DNA of 64,000 nt from Nectonema munidae. Lineage: Eukaryota; Nematomorpha; Nectonematoida; Nectonematidae. Positions 1-12,975 of the stretch are shown in pieces (the first letter of the stretch is position 1; every line of letters begins with the position of its first letter). The notes beneath the pieces are model-generated. The model was not told the origin of the DNA, searched no databases, and saw nothing but the letters and a program-made list of their open reading frames with translations. The DNA is taken from positions 62,001 through 126,000 of the forward strand of contig JAUIRK010001048.1 of the NCBI GenBank assembly GCA_030549495.1. The letters are read 5' to 3'. The translations under genes and the position numbers were made by a program.

Positions 1-453
1 TTTGTTTTAATGGTAATTATATTTAATTTTGAAATGGAATTACGGCACCACCAAGATAATACCTTCAATAACACAGGCCGAAGACCTACAAGAGAATCTA
101 TTTTTGTTTATCAGGTAAAAATAGTAATCTTCAATCAACACTATGGATAAGAGTGATAATAATATAGTGATGGCATATTGATTCAGCTTAGGCCTGTGCG
201 ATTGTGTAGATTCAAGTATAAGCTTGTAGTGTGAAGTGATTTCCCAATGTTATGCATCTTTGGTTGTACGAGGGAAAAGCTCTATGTTCACACTATTCAC
301 AATAATAGGGTGATGTATCTCCTCACTTGCATATTATCTACATTATACATGTATCAATAGAAGGGGTATGAGAGATTTAAGCGATTTACCTACCTCAGTC
401 TTCTTCTCTTTTTACATCGGAGAGTAACATTTTTTGGGGCAAGTAGTGTCTAC
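1..453. other. AT-rich DNA without a recognised feature
   Basis: No exon-like reading frame, RNA gene or repeat that I recognise. The stretch ends at the left terminus of a hAT-type MITE. Confidence 0.5.
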
Positions 454-727
454 CAGTGGCGGATCCAGAAATTTCTTATAGGAGGGCCGAAATCTATTTA
501 AATTTTTTGCAATTTTGCTAAAAGTATTCAGAGAATACGACAGTTGTATTATGTCATTTAGAATTCCACTTGTCATATCGTTGATATAAACGTAATCAAC
601 TACCAAAAAATATTGTTTTAGGAAATACCCCTTAACAAAATTAGTAAGGGTAATTTTCGAAGCCATTTATCATAGGGTGGGGGAGGGGGGGGCTAGGCCC
701 ATGAGGCCCCTCTTGGATCCGCCACTG
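454..727. mobile_element. hAT-type MITE (CAGTGGCGGATCCA termini)
   Basis: The 274-bp unit begins CAGTGGCGGATCCA and ends with its reverse complement, giving 14-bp terminal inverted repeats of the CAGTGG type usual for hAT elements. It has no coding capacity of its own; the minus-strand frame inside it resembles no transposase. I do not see a clean 8-bp target duplication, so the flanks have decayed or the exact ends are off by a base. A fragment ending in a related terminus (CCGCCACTGG) lies near 35,390. Confidence 0.75.
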
Positions 728-2289
728 GCTACCGAAATATTTTTGCCGCAGCCTCCATATGTAATTTTTTTGAGTTATTCACCAGCTAGCTAGATAGATG
801 TGATTTATAGGATATTTATGTTATACAGCAAACGTATGCAATTTGCGGATAGACAGCAGTGACTTATATTTATTTTTGCGCAAATTATTTTAATTCATGT
901 CCTAATAGTTTGATCTGTTGAATGTCTTTTTGCTCGTAGTGTATATTTGAAAGGACAAATTTGTGAAATGTATTTATTTATTTTATATTTCGATTTACTT
1001 TTATATAAAATAAGTGAATGCCCAAAAAACTAAAATATGTTTAGTTTAATTATTTAGTTTTTGTGTCACTTTTGTTAGTGGTATATGCTAATCGAAATTA
1101 AAATAATTAAAAAATGTTTGAAGTTTTTTTGTTAATAACAAAATGTAGAGTAAAATTAAATAAAAATTTTTTACCATAAAATTCAAAGAAACTTTTAAGT
1201 TTATATAATTATAAACTGTAATGCACTTAAGATAATAATAATAATAATTATTATTATTAATTAATTAACATCAATAAATCTTTTTTTGAAATTAATAAAA
1301 TTTCATTTGGATTCTCGACACATTCTCGTATAAACATATAGGAATACCATCAAAATCCTGAAAAAATCGCAATGTCGTATCACATTAATTTTAATAAAAT
1401 CACCATAATTGCGGTCCAGCCGATCCTAGAACTTAACTTAACTTACTCACCAGATAAATAAGAATGAAACAATCTAATTAACACGCTAATAAAAACTTAT
1501 ATTTTTGGGAAGAGAAAGGGTCGGCGCTATACAAGTCCTCATTTTATTCACATATGCGTAATGCCAATTTATAGAGAAGCCAGTTTTCTAAAATAAATTT
1601 TCTTATAAAAATTTTCTGAAATTGTATATTATTTTTGCAAGTATGAGTACAAATATGCAATGGCAAGATAAAAACAATCGTCATTTTAACAGGGGATGCT
1701 CCATATAGTTTGATTAAATTTTAATAGTATTTTCCTTTTTTGTATTTCATTTTATATTTGATTATCAAATTTTATTTTTAAGATTTGAGAATTAATAAAG
1801 TTTTTTAAAAAACAATGAAAGGTTTTGCAACATATATAAGTTTTTGTGCCCTTTGATTGAAAAATTTACGTTTTTGTTTTTAATTTAATAAATATGTCGT
1901 TTTTTTAGTCACAGAAGGAAAATTACTTCTCATAAGAGAATAAACTAAAATGTCTTGATCATTTATTTATTATACCATTTCAGTTTTATAATCCGATAAA
2001 AACAAAAATTATTTTACAAGTTCAGTAATTGTAAAAGTTTTCGCATGTGCTTAAATCAAATATCAATTTACCAGTATTTTTATATTGAAAGGAAAGCTGT
2101 TCTGAAAATTCCGCTTAAAATTTAACATTGAAATTCAGCAAAGCTAACAAAAATTAATTCTATTAGCAAAAAAACTTATATTTATTTATCTATATTTGTA
2201 TTCAAATATCTGTCAAAAAATTTATTGGTTCATGAAAAATGTGTACTAATTTTTTGAGCAATCATACTTTTTTGACATTTTCATTCTGT
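728..2289. other. AT-rich DNA, nothing recognised
   Basis: Long A/T runs and a short (AAT)n/(ATT)n fold-back around 1,230-1,260. No supported gene. Confidence 0.5.
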
Positions 2290-2760
2290 TTAAATTTTTG
2301 TATTTAGAAATAATATCTGAAATTTGTTCAATATTTTTTTTATTGTTGTATTATACTATTTTCAATTCTATTTTGTCTTTTTCAATTTTGTTTATTTTGT
2401 TTTTATTCATATTTTCTCTTTTATTCTTTATATTTTGCCTTTTTTCAAATCTAATTTGTATTTTTTTCAAATTTATTTTGTCTTTTTTTCTATTGTATTT
2501 CCCATTTTTTAAAAATTCTATAGGGTTATTTTTAAATTCTATATTTTTCTTTTTTAAATTATATTCTGTCTTTTTTCAAGTTTGTTTTGTCTTTTTTCAA
2601 TTTAATTTTGTCTTTTTTCAATCCTATTTTGCCTTTTTTCAATTTTCCATTTTTTTCTTTCTATTTTGTCTTTGTTCAATTCTATTTCTATTTTAGAAAA
2701 CAAAATTGAATTAAAAAAAACAAAATATAATAGAAAAAAGACCAAATAAAACTAAAAATG
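2290..2760. repeat. T-rich minisatellite with a short inverted tail
   Basis: About 400 bp built from degenerate units like TTTTGTCTTTTTTCAATTCT, roughly 18-22 bp apart. At about 2,698 the strand bias flips: the next 60 bp (AAAACAAAATTGAATT..., ATAATAGAAAAAAGACC) is the complement of the same units, so the transcript could fold back. The apparent Phe/Ile/Leu-rich reading frame is a by-product of the T bias. Related T-rich units recur near 9,960-10,030. Confidence 0.7.
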
Positions 2761-3107
2761 GCATATAAAAATAATAAATTATTAATCAGACTTTATAAAT
2801 TTATCTTAGTTTCAACGAGCGAAGGCCCGCTCCTTGCCCTTTGAAAAATAGCACCTATGGTTTAATAAGAGGACCGGCCGGTACAATTTTAAATTAAAAA
2901 ATATATGTTCGATTATTATTTGTTACCGATTACTACTTAAAAAACTATTATATATAAACTTATAATTTTTTATTATATAGTTAAGAAAATTAACTAAGCT
3001 TATATTAGTTAATTTTTATTTAAAGCGCCTAAATAAATTTTTTGTTCGTAAATTAATGAAAATTAATATTTATATTAAAAAAATATTTTTTATAAATACG
3101 AACCTAT

Positions 3108-3225
3108 TAAACCGTGGAGTGTTTTCAACGAGAAGGCAGGATTGCGCGGCTTGTAGCGAACTATGAATAAAGGAGGCTTGATGCGGGATCGAAGCAAAGA
3201 CTTTACGTTATCGAAGCCCACTACT
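3108..3225 (-). mobile_element. tRNA-derived SINE copy (minus)
   Basis: Read on the minus strand it has the family order: TTCGATAACGTAAAG, a B-box-like GCTTCGATCCCGCATCAAGCC, then a non-tRNA body close to CTTCTCGTTGAAAACACTCC. Matching + strand copies lie near 6,368, 16,268, 31,268 and 56,550. It is diverged and not a functional tRNA gene. Confidence 0.75.
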
Positions 3226-5785
3226 ATTCAATATCAACTAACCTTGCTAAACTAACTAAATCACTAACAAACTAAACAACTCATAAACTAACCTATATAC
3301 TCTAACAATTTAATATTTCTCGTTTTTCAATTTTTCGTAATCATGCCAACCTGAGAAACTCGATTCCCCACAGTTAAATAAAGAGATGCATAAAAGAGAG
3401 GATAGCACTCGGGTAACATTCACGTGCATCATGACGGCAGATTTCATGAAATCTAAAAAAAATCTTCTCCAAAACTGATAAATAAAGGCGTTTTCAAACA
3501 TTTATCTCATCGTTGGTTTTAGCGTTAAATCATGGAAAAGGAACATTTTATCGCAATTTCCATTTTAGATAGCAAAGGATGGAGAAGTTGATAACGATTT
3601 ATGTTTTTTCATCAAATTATCATGTGCTATTTCATGTCACTTCTACTTCATTTGTCAATATTAAATTTTCCACAATTTTCCACTATTTCTCTTAAAGTCT
3701 GGATTAGTTTTGACACCATTTTTTGCATGTCGAAGCACCAAATGGTGTTTATATATTAATTTCTTATGTATATAAATAAATGATTTATTTTTCATGAAAT
3801 CTTTATTATTTTACGCATTGTAAAAAAGCTGACTTTATGAATTTTTGGTATTTAAAATGAATGAATAATTATACTTATTTTTTCACTGAGATATGCTACA
3901 ATCCTCTTAGTTATGAGATGGATAATAATAATCATTGGTTCATTACTGCCTTTTTCTTTTTGTTAAGTGTTACACACTTTCATTGCACGTGTATACTTTT
4001 CTGCCTTTATTTCTCGACAGCCTCAAGCCATTGATTTTTAAAAAGTAATACTCCACTTTTATTTTTAAAATATAACTAAAGCAGAAGAATTTTATTTTCA
4101 GTGTCACTGGTGACTCTTTTGTCATGAAAGGATTTAAAAATAAAGTATTCGTAAAGACAAATGTTTGTGTTTAGTAGGGTTTTAAACAATAGCCATGAAC
4201 CAAATTTATTTGAAACATTAAATTGATTATACTATTTCTATTATATCTTTCCATATTACATTTAACTTTCAATCCTTTGAGGCCTACTAAAAAATAAATT
4301 AGTCTGCTTTAAATATATAAAATTCGATTGAAAATAGAAAGCAAATGTTCATTATATTTGTCTTAAAAATTCCTCTCTTCAAGTGGTTAAGACACAATTT
4401 TTTGAAATGTAATCGTCTGCTAGCCTCTTTCAATGACTTTTTATATAAATTAAAGCAGATGATTTTTATTTAATGAGACGACTCCTCAGAAACGTATGTT
4501 ACTGTCATACATCATTACTTAATTTTTTCCTAAACAATTATATACTCTCTTTTTTTACCAAGTTTAAAAAGAAGCTTTATGCGCAAGTTATGATAAAAGT
4601 ATTGACTATTTTTTTTATGAATAATTGCAATTCTATATATTTAAAATTTTCAAGTTAATATTCTAATACACGTGTATAAATTGAAGTTATGAGCTCATGA
4701 AAGAAAAAATATATTCCGAGTTTGGAGCTAATCATTGGATTTTAGAGTTCATTCAACTTAAGTAAAATAATGCTTCAGGAAAAGATTTCTAGTATCTAAT
4801 GAATCCATAATTGGGTCGTGCGAGACACTGTCTTAAGACATTAACAAAATTTAGTGGCCTTAGAATTTTATCCAATGTCCTTTGTAATATGCGACGAAGT
4901 TTTTATGTAAACATTCTTTTATTTTCCAGTTTGTAGTGAAGGCAAATTCAAGTTATCAATTAACCCAACTAATTGCAATATCTATATCAAATTTAAATAA
5001 TTTATTTTTCTTTTTGGGTAAACAAAAAGAAAAAAAATTGTAATTTTTTGGTCAAAATGCCAAACAACTTACTGCCATAAAACTAAATTGGGATAAAAAC
5101 TTCAAAATAAACTTCAAAACAATTTATCGTTCAGAACTATATATTTTGAAAAAGGTGTTTATAATAAATTTGGACAAAGAAATTCTCTAAACAGCGTTTT
5201 CCAAATTGTCAAGAAAGTTTATTCTTTGATGAAAAAGAAAATTAGGAAAATAGGAAGAGTTTACAAAAGTGTAAGTGGTAAAAAATTACCTTTGAACTAC
5301 AATTAAAAGTAACTTTTTCAAATGCAGCTTTGAAATTTAGCGTAAATAGTTGCGCCAATGTAAAAACTTTTCTGTTTTCTAAACTCCATTATTTTAACAA
5401 TATAATTTCATATATTTCACTTAGAATTGGGTATATTTTTAAATATTTGCATATACGATATATTTTTTATGTTCCAGGTTGTCCCCTTCTTAGAATTTAT
5501 TTTTCCCACTGGAAATCCTTTTTATCAGTGTAGAGTTCAATCAGAATCAGTTTCACTTTTTGAAAGAGAAGTATTTTACATTTTTAGGATGCAATGAATA
5601 AATTTCCTTGTGTATAAAGAAATACTCAAGGCATTCATTCACAATGATTTTGCATATACACAATTCAGAAGATTTAACTTAGTTGTAATTGATTTATTTC
5701 ACTATGCAATTCTTTGCATAAAACTTTACTGCACTTCTTTCATATAATATCTTTTTTTCATTGTCATCTCATTTTAATGGTAAAC
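3226..5785. other. Non-coding stretch with MITE fragments
   Basis: Mostly featureless AT-rich DNA. Short pieces near 4,270-4,345 (TTAGTCTGCTTTAAATATAT) and 4,405-4,475 (AATCGTCTGC, AAAGCAGATGA) match the body of the TTAA MITE family found elsewhere in the window. No exon is supported. Confidence 0.45.
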
Positions 5786-5863
5786 GGAGAAAAGTGTGCT
5801 AACGACAAAAGAGTTTCTTTTTTTTCTCTGCTGCACACTTTTGTCGTTTGCACACTTTTCTCC
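5786..5863. repeat. Near-perfect inverted repeat (26-bp arms)
   Basis: The left arm GGAGAAAAGTGTGCTAACGA (continuing CAAAAG, 5,786-5,811) pairs with 5,838-5,863 with a single mismatch, across a 26-bp T-rich loop. Outside the arms TAATGGT and ACCATTTTA also pair loosely, so the fold-back is longer but decayed. It could be a small fold-back MITE or an RNA hairpin source; no coding sequence or direct flanking repeat was seen. Confidence 0.85.
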
Positions 5864-6367
5864 TAGAACCATTTTAATGATAATGATATAGAAAGAAAAA
5901 GTGTACATCTGTTTATAATAAATCAAAAACGTCCATTTCATTGCATCTTTTTGCTGTCTATATATCGCCTTAAGGAAGCGTTTGGAACCGGGATTTCCCA
6001 GTTTTGTAATTTTTTTTCCGTATCGGTACTGGTTCCTAATTTTCGATACTTATGCAAACCCTAGTAGGAATGTGTCAAGCTTTATTCTAAAACTTAAGTT
6101 ATCTCATCAGATAAAACGTTTAACCTTTTTCATGCCAACTATATATAAAATAAATATATTTGACATTTATTTAATATAAAAAGGAATTATTAAATAAAAA
6201 AAGAAAAACTTATTTTTACTTGTGTAGCTATAAGTATCTTCTCACATGCAAATGCCGCTACAAAAATTCAAAAAAAGATTAATTTAAATTGTATTCAAAG
6301 TTCAAATAGAAATCCAAATTAGCAATATTTATGATAAACATCAAAATATTCATCTCTGTTTGGAGGA

Positions 6368-6512
6368 AGGTTGTTTAGATACTGAGTTTCGATAACTCAA
6401 GGTAACACTTGGCTCGCGCCGGAATCAAGCTTATTTTCCTCATAGGTCGATATAAGCGTCGTACTTGTGCCTTTTCGATGAAAACACCCTGCGTTACATT
6501 TACCTTTACCTA
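6368..6512 (+). mobile_element. tRNA-derived SINE copy
   Basis: Carries TTTAGATACTGAGTTTCGAT, a decayed B-box region and the shared body CCTTTTCGATGAAAACACCC followed by a CTTTACC-like end. The part between the boxes is more diverged than in the 16,268 and 31,268 copies. Confidence 0.75.
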
Positions 6513-6860
6513 CTTAAGAGTTGGAACACATGATATGTGTATTTTTGAAACATATTTTACATCTACTTAAACAAAAGTTTTTGAATGTCCAACATTAACA
6601 AATGTATCATCATCAGGTAAACCTGGTGTTTTTTCACCATTACTATTTTTGAAAAAGAAGTGTTAAAAAATCAAGAGTGATATTTCTTCTCAAATGGGAT
6701 ATTTTTCCGTTTGAATATAAATTTCAATGAAGTAACGAAGCGAAAACAACAGAAACATTAAAACCATGCACAAACCAGAGGTGTACATTTTGATAAGGTT
6801 TGGCCCTTTGACACTATCATTGCTTTGGTTCCTTACTCTTCAAGAAGTATTGTTTAACAC

Positions 6861-6932
6861 CAGTGGTTCTTAATATGGGGTCCACGGACCCCTAAGGTGT
6901 GGATGGCTATGTCTAAGAGGGTCCGTGAACAC
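6861..6932 (+). mobile_element. hAT terminus (CAGTGGTTCTTAA)
   Basis: The segment starts CAGTGGTTCTTAATATGGGG and holds a GGGGTCCACGGACCCC palindrome followed by GAGGGTCCGTGAACA, typical of a hAT 5' end. It is probably the terminus of the element that supplied the transposase fragment amplified at 7,246-8,571. Confidence 0.6.
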
Positions 6933-7245
6933 TTTTTCATTAAAAAAAACACTTAGTCAAAAAAGTCTGCCATTTTGTATACGTCTAAAAGTAACTAAAA
7001 CAAAAGACTAAATTTAATTCCTTATGGAATGAAAAGGAAACGGTGGCTTAGTTCCTTTCCCTCCTTAAATTTGCGTAAAATTGGCTTTGGTCTCTCTATT
7101 TAACGTCATTTGAGATAAAAAAAATTGATGAGCACATTGTTTAACTTTATTAAAGCTTTTTTCACCAGTGATAACATTTGTGTTAGTGAGTCTTTATTTA
7201 TGTATGTATGTAGTTTCTTATAAGCTTTTTTGTTTGTATGGCGCC

Positions 7246-8571
7246 AGCTTTAGAGAAATAGAAAAGCTATCAATGGGATTTCATTTTGTTTGATAACTTT
7301 TATTCTCATGAAAAGAGAGCAGAATATGAAGTTCTTTTTTACAATACAAAGTTCGTTGGCTTTCAAGAGCACGAATTTGGAATTTAAGGTTATTTGTTTT
7401 ACTATTTTTAACGGTGAAAAAAAATTCGCTTTCAGAACATTTTGACACCTTATATAATGAAGAATTAACTTCCAAGAAAAAGTAGTTCAAGCTTTAGAGA
7501 AATAGAAAAGCTATCAATGGGATTTCATTTTGATTGATAACTTTTATTCTCATGAAAAGAGAGATGAATATGAAGTTCATCTTTACAACACAGAAGTTCG
7601 TTGGTTTTCAAGAGCACGAATTTGGAATTTAGGGTTATTTGTTTTACTATTTTTAACGGTGAAAGAAAATTCGCTTTCAGAACATTTTGAGACCTTATAT
7701 AATGAAGAGTTTACTTCCAAGAAAAAGTAGTTCAAGCTTTAGAGAAATAGAAAAGCTATCGATGGGATTTCATTTTGATTGATAACTTTTATTCTCATGA
7801 AAAGAGAGGAGAATATGAAGTTCTTCTTTACAACACAGAAGTTCGTTGGCTTTCAAGAGCACGAATTTGGAATTTAGGGTTATTTGTTTTACTATTTTTA
7901 ACGGTGAAAGAAAATTCGCTTTCAGAACATTTTGAGACCTTATATAATGAAGAGTTTACTTCCAAGAAAAAGTAGTTCAAGCTTTAGAGAAATAGAAAAG
8001 CTATTAATGGGATTTCATTTTGATTGATAACTTTTATTCTCATGAAAAGAGAGGAGAATATGAAGTTCTTCTTTACAACACAGAAGTTCGTTGGCTTTCA
8101 AGAGCACGAATTTGGAATTTAGGGTTATTTGTTTTACTATTTTTAACGATGAAAGAAAATTCGCTTTCAGAACATTTTGAGACCTTATATAATGAAGAGT
8201 TTACTTCCAAGAAAAAGTAGTTCTAGCTTTAGAGAAATAGAAAAGCTATCAATGGGATTTCATTTTGATTGATAACTTTTATTCTCATGAAAAGAGAGGA
8301 GAATATGAAGTTCTTCCTTACAACACAGAAGTTCGTTGGCTTTCAAGAGCACGAATTTGGAATTTAGGGTTATTTGTTTTACTATTTTTAACGGTGAAAG
8401 AAAATTCGTTTTCAGAACATTTTGAGACCTTATATAATGAAGAGTTTACTTCCAATAAAAAGTAGTTCAAGCTTTAGAGAAATAGAAAAGCTATCAATGG
8501 GATTTCATTTTGATTGATGAAAATTCGCTTTCAGAACATTTTGAGACCTTATATAATGAAGAGTTTACTTG
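7246..8571 (+). repeat. 245-bp tandem array from a hAT transposase fragment
   Basis: Units start at 7,246, 7,490, 7,735, 7,980 and 8,225, each beginning AGCTTTAGAGAAATAGAAAA; a sixth at 8,470 has lost most of its middle. Periods are 244, then 245 bp. Each unit encodes a 66-residue frame containing YNTEVRWLSRARIW and ENSLSEHFETLY. These match the conserved EVRWLSR and ENS.L.EHF segments of the ZBED/hAT transposase catalytic region (family knowledge). 245 is not a multiple of three and every unit ends in a stop, so there is no long protein. The first unit is frame-disrupted; units 3-5 differ by only a few bases, implying recent amplification. Confidence 0.9.
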
Positions 8572-10500
8572 TAGCTAAGCCTATTTGATAGAAGTAAATT
8601 AGGCTATTCAAGGTCTTGGAGTTACCTTATATAATGAAGTTACTATATATGGATGCAATCTTAACAAGGAATGTTATTGTTGTCATGAGAATTTTTATCA
8701 TGACTTTCATGCACTAAGCTCTTACATAAAGAATGTGACACTTTTTGGAATACAATTAAGGGTAATTTTAATTAAGGAGCCTGAAATTATGCTACGCCTC
8801 ACACTCACCTACAACTTTTGATGGTATACCATAAGTCCAAGGTTTTCTTTAATATTTGCCCAAGGAATTATATTTGACTGTTAGCAAACCAAATGTTATA
8901 AATAAAACTCTGTTAGTTTTGAATATTCAGAAAAATCATTTCTGAATAAATTAACTACACAATTATTTCCTTTAAAAATTTTAAATTTAGCTACTAGGAA
9001 CACATTTAATTTTGCAAGATAAAGAATAAGATAAAGATAAGAAGCTTTTTAATTTTGCGATAATTCTTGCTATATGAGTAAGATCAATAGCTAGTTTTAA
9101 TGATCCTTACTAGATAACGAAGCCGGTCCATCGATGAGTGAGCAAGAGGGCTGAGCCACTTTTCCTTCTGGACTTTGTTGGTCCCAATAGAAAACATTTG
9201 AGATATATAAAGTTATACCCTTTTTTCAGCTGAGGCCGTTGGAATAAGCGCTGTCGCTGTGTTGAAAAATATGCAAGTCTAAGAAGCCGTCTTCAACTAA
9301 CTAACAAAACAAATATTTTGATTAAGTTATTGGATAATGTATATTAAACATAATGCGTATATTTCAATTGTAAGGATGAGGTGGGGAATATAGGAATAGG
9401 AATGGATTTTTCTTTATATTTTAACTATTGGATGTTACATATTTGTAAAATTAGGAATTTTTTGACCCCAAATTGGCTCACAAATAATTAGCCTTAAACT
9501 AATAATTACTTATGAAAGAAGCGAAAAATTTCAGTATGGGTAAATTTTATTATGGCGCTCATGAAAATATAAAATATTGTTCTGAGTGCCCCGGCCTCCC
9601 CTATCTATACGCATCTGGTATCATAGCCAGTAATTTAAACCAAGTGCAATTTAATTTTTCATCGAAATCTAAGCTGATAACATTATGCATGCTGAGTATA
9701 TATTAGGGGTGGATCAAATATTTATATTTTTTGTATGTCAAGTGCAAACACTTTTGTTTGTTAGACTCCTAATGTACAAATAAAAATACTGATTAAAGAA
9801 TGCAAAAAATATGAAAATGTAAGTTTTTGCCCACAACTTTAGACTGTAAATATCTTCAATTGTACAAATGACAAGGTCACAGTAAAATGTAAAAGGAAAT
9901 TATTTTTTGATAACAAATTCAATTTTAAAAGATGTTTTTGAAAAAGATCTTTTTTAATATAAAAATGTTTTTTTTTCAATTCAGAATGATCTTCTTTCTA
10001 TTTTGAATTGTCTTTTTTTCAATTCAAAATGGTCTCATATTTGAATTAGATGCCTTTTATAAATAGTAAATGTAAATTTATATTCTACAACTTTCAATCG
10101 TCCTCCTTATACCAATACTCAAAGTATAATTTAGTGATTTATGATTTTTCTAATTTCTAAATTTGTGGAATTTGTAGAAATTATGCAAATCAATCGTTAT
10201 ATTGTCTTGTAGATGATAATCTTTCCCTCTTCCTTTATTTTGAATTCTACAAATTTGCTTACAATTATAAATCAGAAATAAACTTATAGAAGAAGGTTAA
10301 AATCACAAAATTTTAAGATAGAGACCACCTTAATTTCCCATTTGAATGGTGTGCTGAACATTTTGTAATTGAAAAGAGAGAATGGAACAGACTTGAGAAC
10401 AAAACAAGTGTTGCAAAGAACAATAATAATCTTAATCATCAAGATTACACTGATCGCCTTTCACTAAATATGATTAGATAGGAATACTATCATAAATAGA
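8572..10500. other. Non-coding stretch, nothing firm
   Basis: The first 100 bp after the tandem array may be decayed flank of the same hAT element (it repeats TTATATAATGAAG). T-rich units like those at 2,290 recur at 9,960-10,030. Several short frames show no homology I recognise. Confidence 0.4.
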
Positions 10501-11700
10501 TATACACTAGACCTAGAGCATGTGAATGCTTACTCTTCTCATTTACCAGGTAGGTGGTATATATAATGGTGTAATGTTATCATCATCAAACCTTCAAACT
10601 CCCATCGCTGCTAAGATTTGCCATTCATTCTTCTACCTTTTTACATCATCATCGTGTCCTCACCACGGTGGTGATGATGATGTGACTGATCATCATCACT
10701 ATTAAGTATTAACATCTATTTATTTATCTATACTTCTATCTATATTCTATACGTATGAATGAAGTATATCTGTTTATACTCCTATCATATTTCTCCTATT
10801 CACAATAATATTTTCGAACAGTCACTTCTCTCTCTCTCTCATATGTACGAGATGATGGTGGCAATGGTAAAAAAACGTCATTATAACGCAACACTGCATT
10901 CATGTGTGTGTGGTGATGGAATTGGTTCAGTGAAGCATGTACTAAAGTAGTATGCGCTACTACACTATGAGCTTCTTCTTCTTCTTCTTCTTCTTCAATC
11001 AGTGCGATAAATCAATGACAATAACTTCGCTATTGATCGTAATCAATCGCAATCGACCTATATCTACAACACTCTCGTATACATTATGCGTATTATGATC
11101 ACGCTGCATACACGTACATTGGATACACACGATTTACCTATCACTACTACCTACTATAAACGATGGAGAATGTACATTTTCCGTCGTCATTCATACCTGG
11201 TCTCTCTCTCTCTCTTTCTCTGTTTACATTGTAAAATCGCAGTGAAGTTGAAATAGGAACGTATTTTGTTGTGTCTCCAATATCTTATACACAAATACAT
11301 TCGCTTACTCGTAATCGTGATGTATGAATATGCTATGTTATAGTATGATGAGTTTCATTGAATCCTATTCGTGCCATGTTCAATACTGGAAATAAGGTAA
11401 CGATATTCGTCATCATCACCACTCCAAGCATCACACCATCTTCTGTATATACACTACTATATACAATGTGCACACGCAAGTTTTGAAGCTGATGCTAAGG
11501 ACTTTGATCATCAACACCTACCAACTCCATTATTGTCAATCACTTTTGCAAATTTCTTCAAATCACATTTCAATACCTGCTTCTGCCTCATATCTCCTTT
11601 CCTACCTTGCTTCCTTTAGAAAATTTATACTTACACTTAGGTATACGTTATAAAGGGATTACCATCAGCCTCGTCGATTACAGGTATTTTCTATACTATA
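10500..11700. other. Less AT-rich, simple-repeat-rich stretch
   Basis: This kilobase is visibly richer in C and G than its surroundings and contains a CATCATCATC...GATGATGATG inverted repeat (10,645-10,685), CT runs, (CTT)n at 10,972-10,996 and more CT runs near 11,203-11,222. A regulatory region or an untranslated exon of a long gene is possible, but no splice structure or coding frame convinced me. Confidence 0.35.
10972..10996. repeat. (CTT)n microsatellite
   Basis: About eight uninterrupted CTT units. Confidence 0.95.
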
Positions 11701-12584
11701 TATTCTTCATGTCACATCACTTATTATTGATTTTTGATCAATACTCTAGTATTATTGCTTCAAGCTTCTGATTGATTAGATGAATAAGAATAAATATTCC
11801 ATGCGTTGAATAAAGCTTGATGATAATGAAAGATCTGATTGATTTTCTAATGAAATTATTAATCTTTATATGCAATAAATAGATACAACATGTCTTCTAT
11901 CTATTCCCTTCCTGTCTTGACGCTTCATCTATAAAAGTAGAATTTTTATTTACGTGCATTTTATCTACCTATCCTTTCTCACACATATTTTATTTTACTT
12001 CTTGGACAAAGAGGACTACTATCTTCTTTCAATATCTTTTCTGTAGAAGATTTTAGTTAGAATAAACTTTCATTCACACTTAGTTACAATAATTTTGAAA
12101 ATTGATTTTAACTATAAAGGTAAAGGCCCAATCAAAATGAACATTAAGGTTAAGGAATATTAAAATTAAGGTATACTTTATTACCCTTTCACCACATTAA
12201 AAAATTTTTGCTACAGTTTTTTTTTAACTTCTATTCTTTCTCTCTTTTTTGTATTTTTTATCCTAAAAATATTAAGAATAGATATGAAGGATATAAATTG
12301 TACCCAAATTTGTCACTTATATAGTTCCTCCTTTTACACATATCATGCAGTTCCTTATTTAAAATTTTCTAACGGAGTAGGCGTGTAACTTTGATGCGCA
12401 CTAATTTACCGTAACCGATTTGCAATTGAACTATCAAATCATAATAATTCACATATGTGTAACTACTTTTAAACTATCCCGAACGCTTGTAATACTCATC
12501 TCAAAAACTAATATATTGTGTAATTATGTCGAGTTTTTTAAAACGAAATTGCCTAATTTTATTTTCATATTCTGGTACCTAAAG

Positions 12585-12823
12585 TAGGGCTGTCAAATTT
12601 TGACATCATCAAACCGGGACAAAAATGGCATTGAAAAAAGTTAAGAACAAAAAGGTGTATTTCTTCCCAAAAGCAATTAATATTTTCAGCTATTTTCTAA
12701 ACTCGTTTTTTGACATAAGATTAGTGAATGAAAGGATTTTTATAAAACGTCCAAGAATCCGTTGTTAAGCGAAGTCAAAAACAAGATAATCCCGAAAAAC
12801 CGGGACATCTGGTCACCCTAAAT
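12585..12823. mobile_element. MITE remnant with CCGGGACA-type ends
   Basis: The left end reads TAGGGCTGTCAAATTTTGAC then AAACCGGGACAAAAATGGC; the right end reads AACCGGGACATCTGGTCACC then CTAAA, whose complement starts TTTAGGGTGACCAGATGTCC. The shared CCGGGACA blocks near both ends and the AGGGTGACCA terminus are typical of a widespread non-autonomous DNA transposon type. No coding sequence. Confidence 0.55.
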
Positions 12824-12975
12824 AAAATTACTTTTGATTTCTTCCATTTTTTGATGAATGATTTTTGTATCTTATGTAAATCTATGGACTCAAAATTTTT
12901 TGAATAAAGGGGTTAATTGATCGTTTAAAAGATTTAGGCAATGAATTTCGCCTAGCAAAAACAAAGTACCGTAAT

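Noticed and set aside
2298-2696. 132-residue + strand frame rich in Phe, Ile and Leu
   Set aside because: It is translation of a T-rich minisatellite; no start context, splice sites or domain.
7530-8465. Four near-identical 66-residue frames as a small gene family
   Set aside because: They are units of one tandem array, each ends in a stop, and the peptide is a fragment of a hAT transposase.
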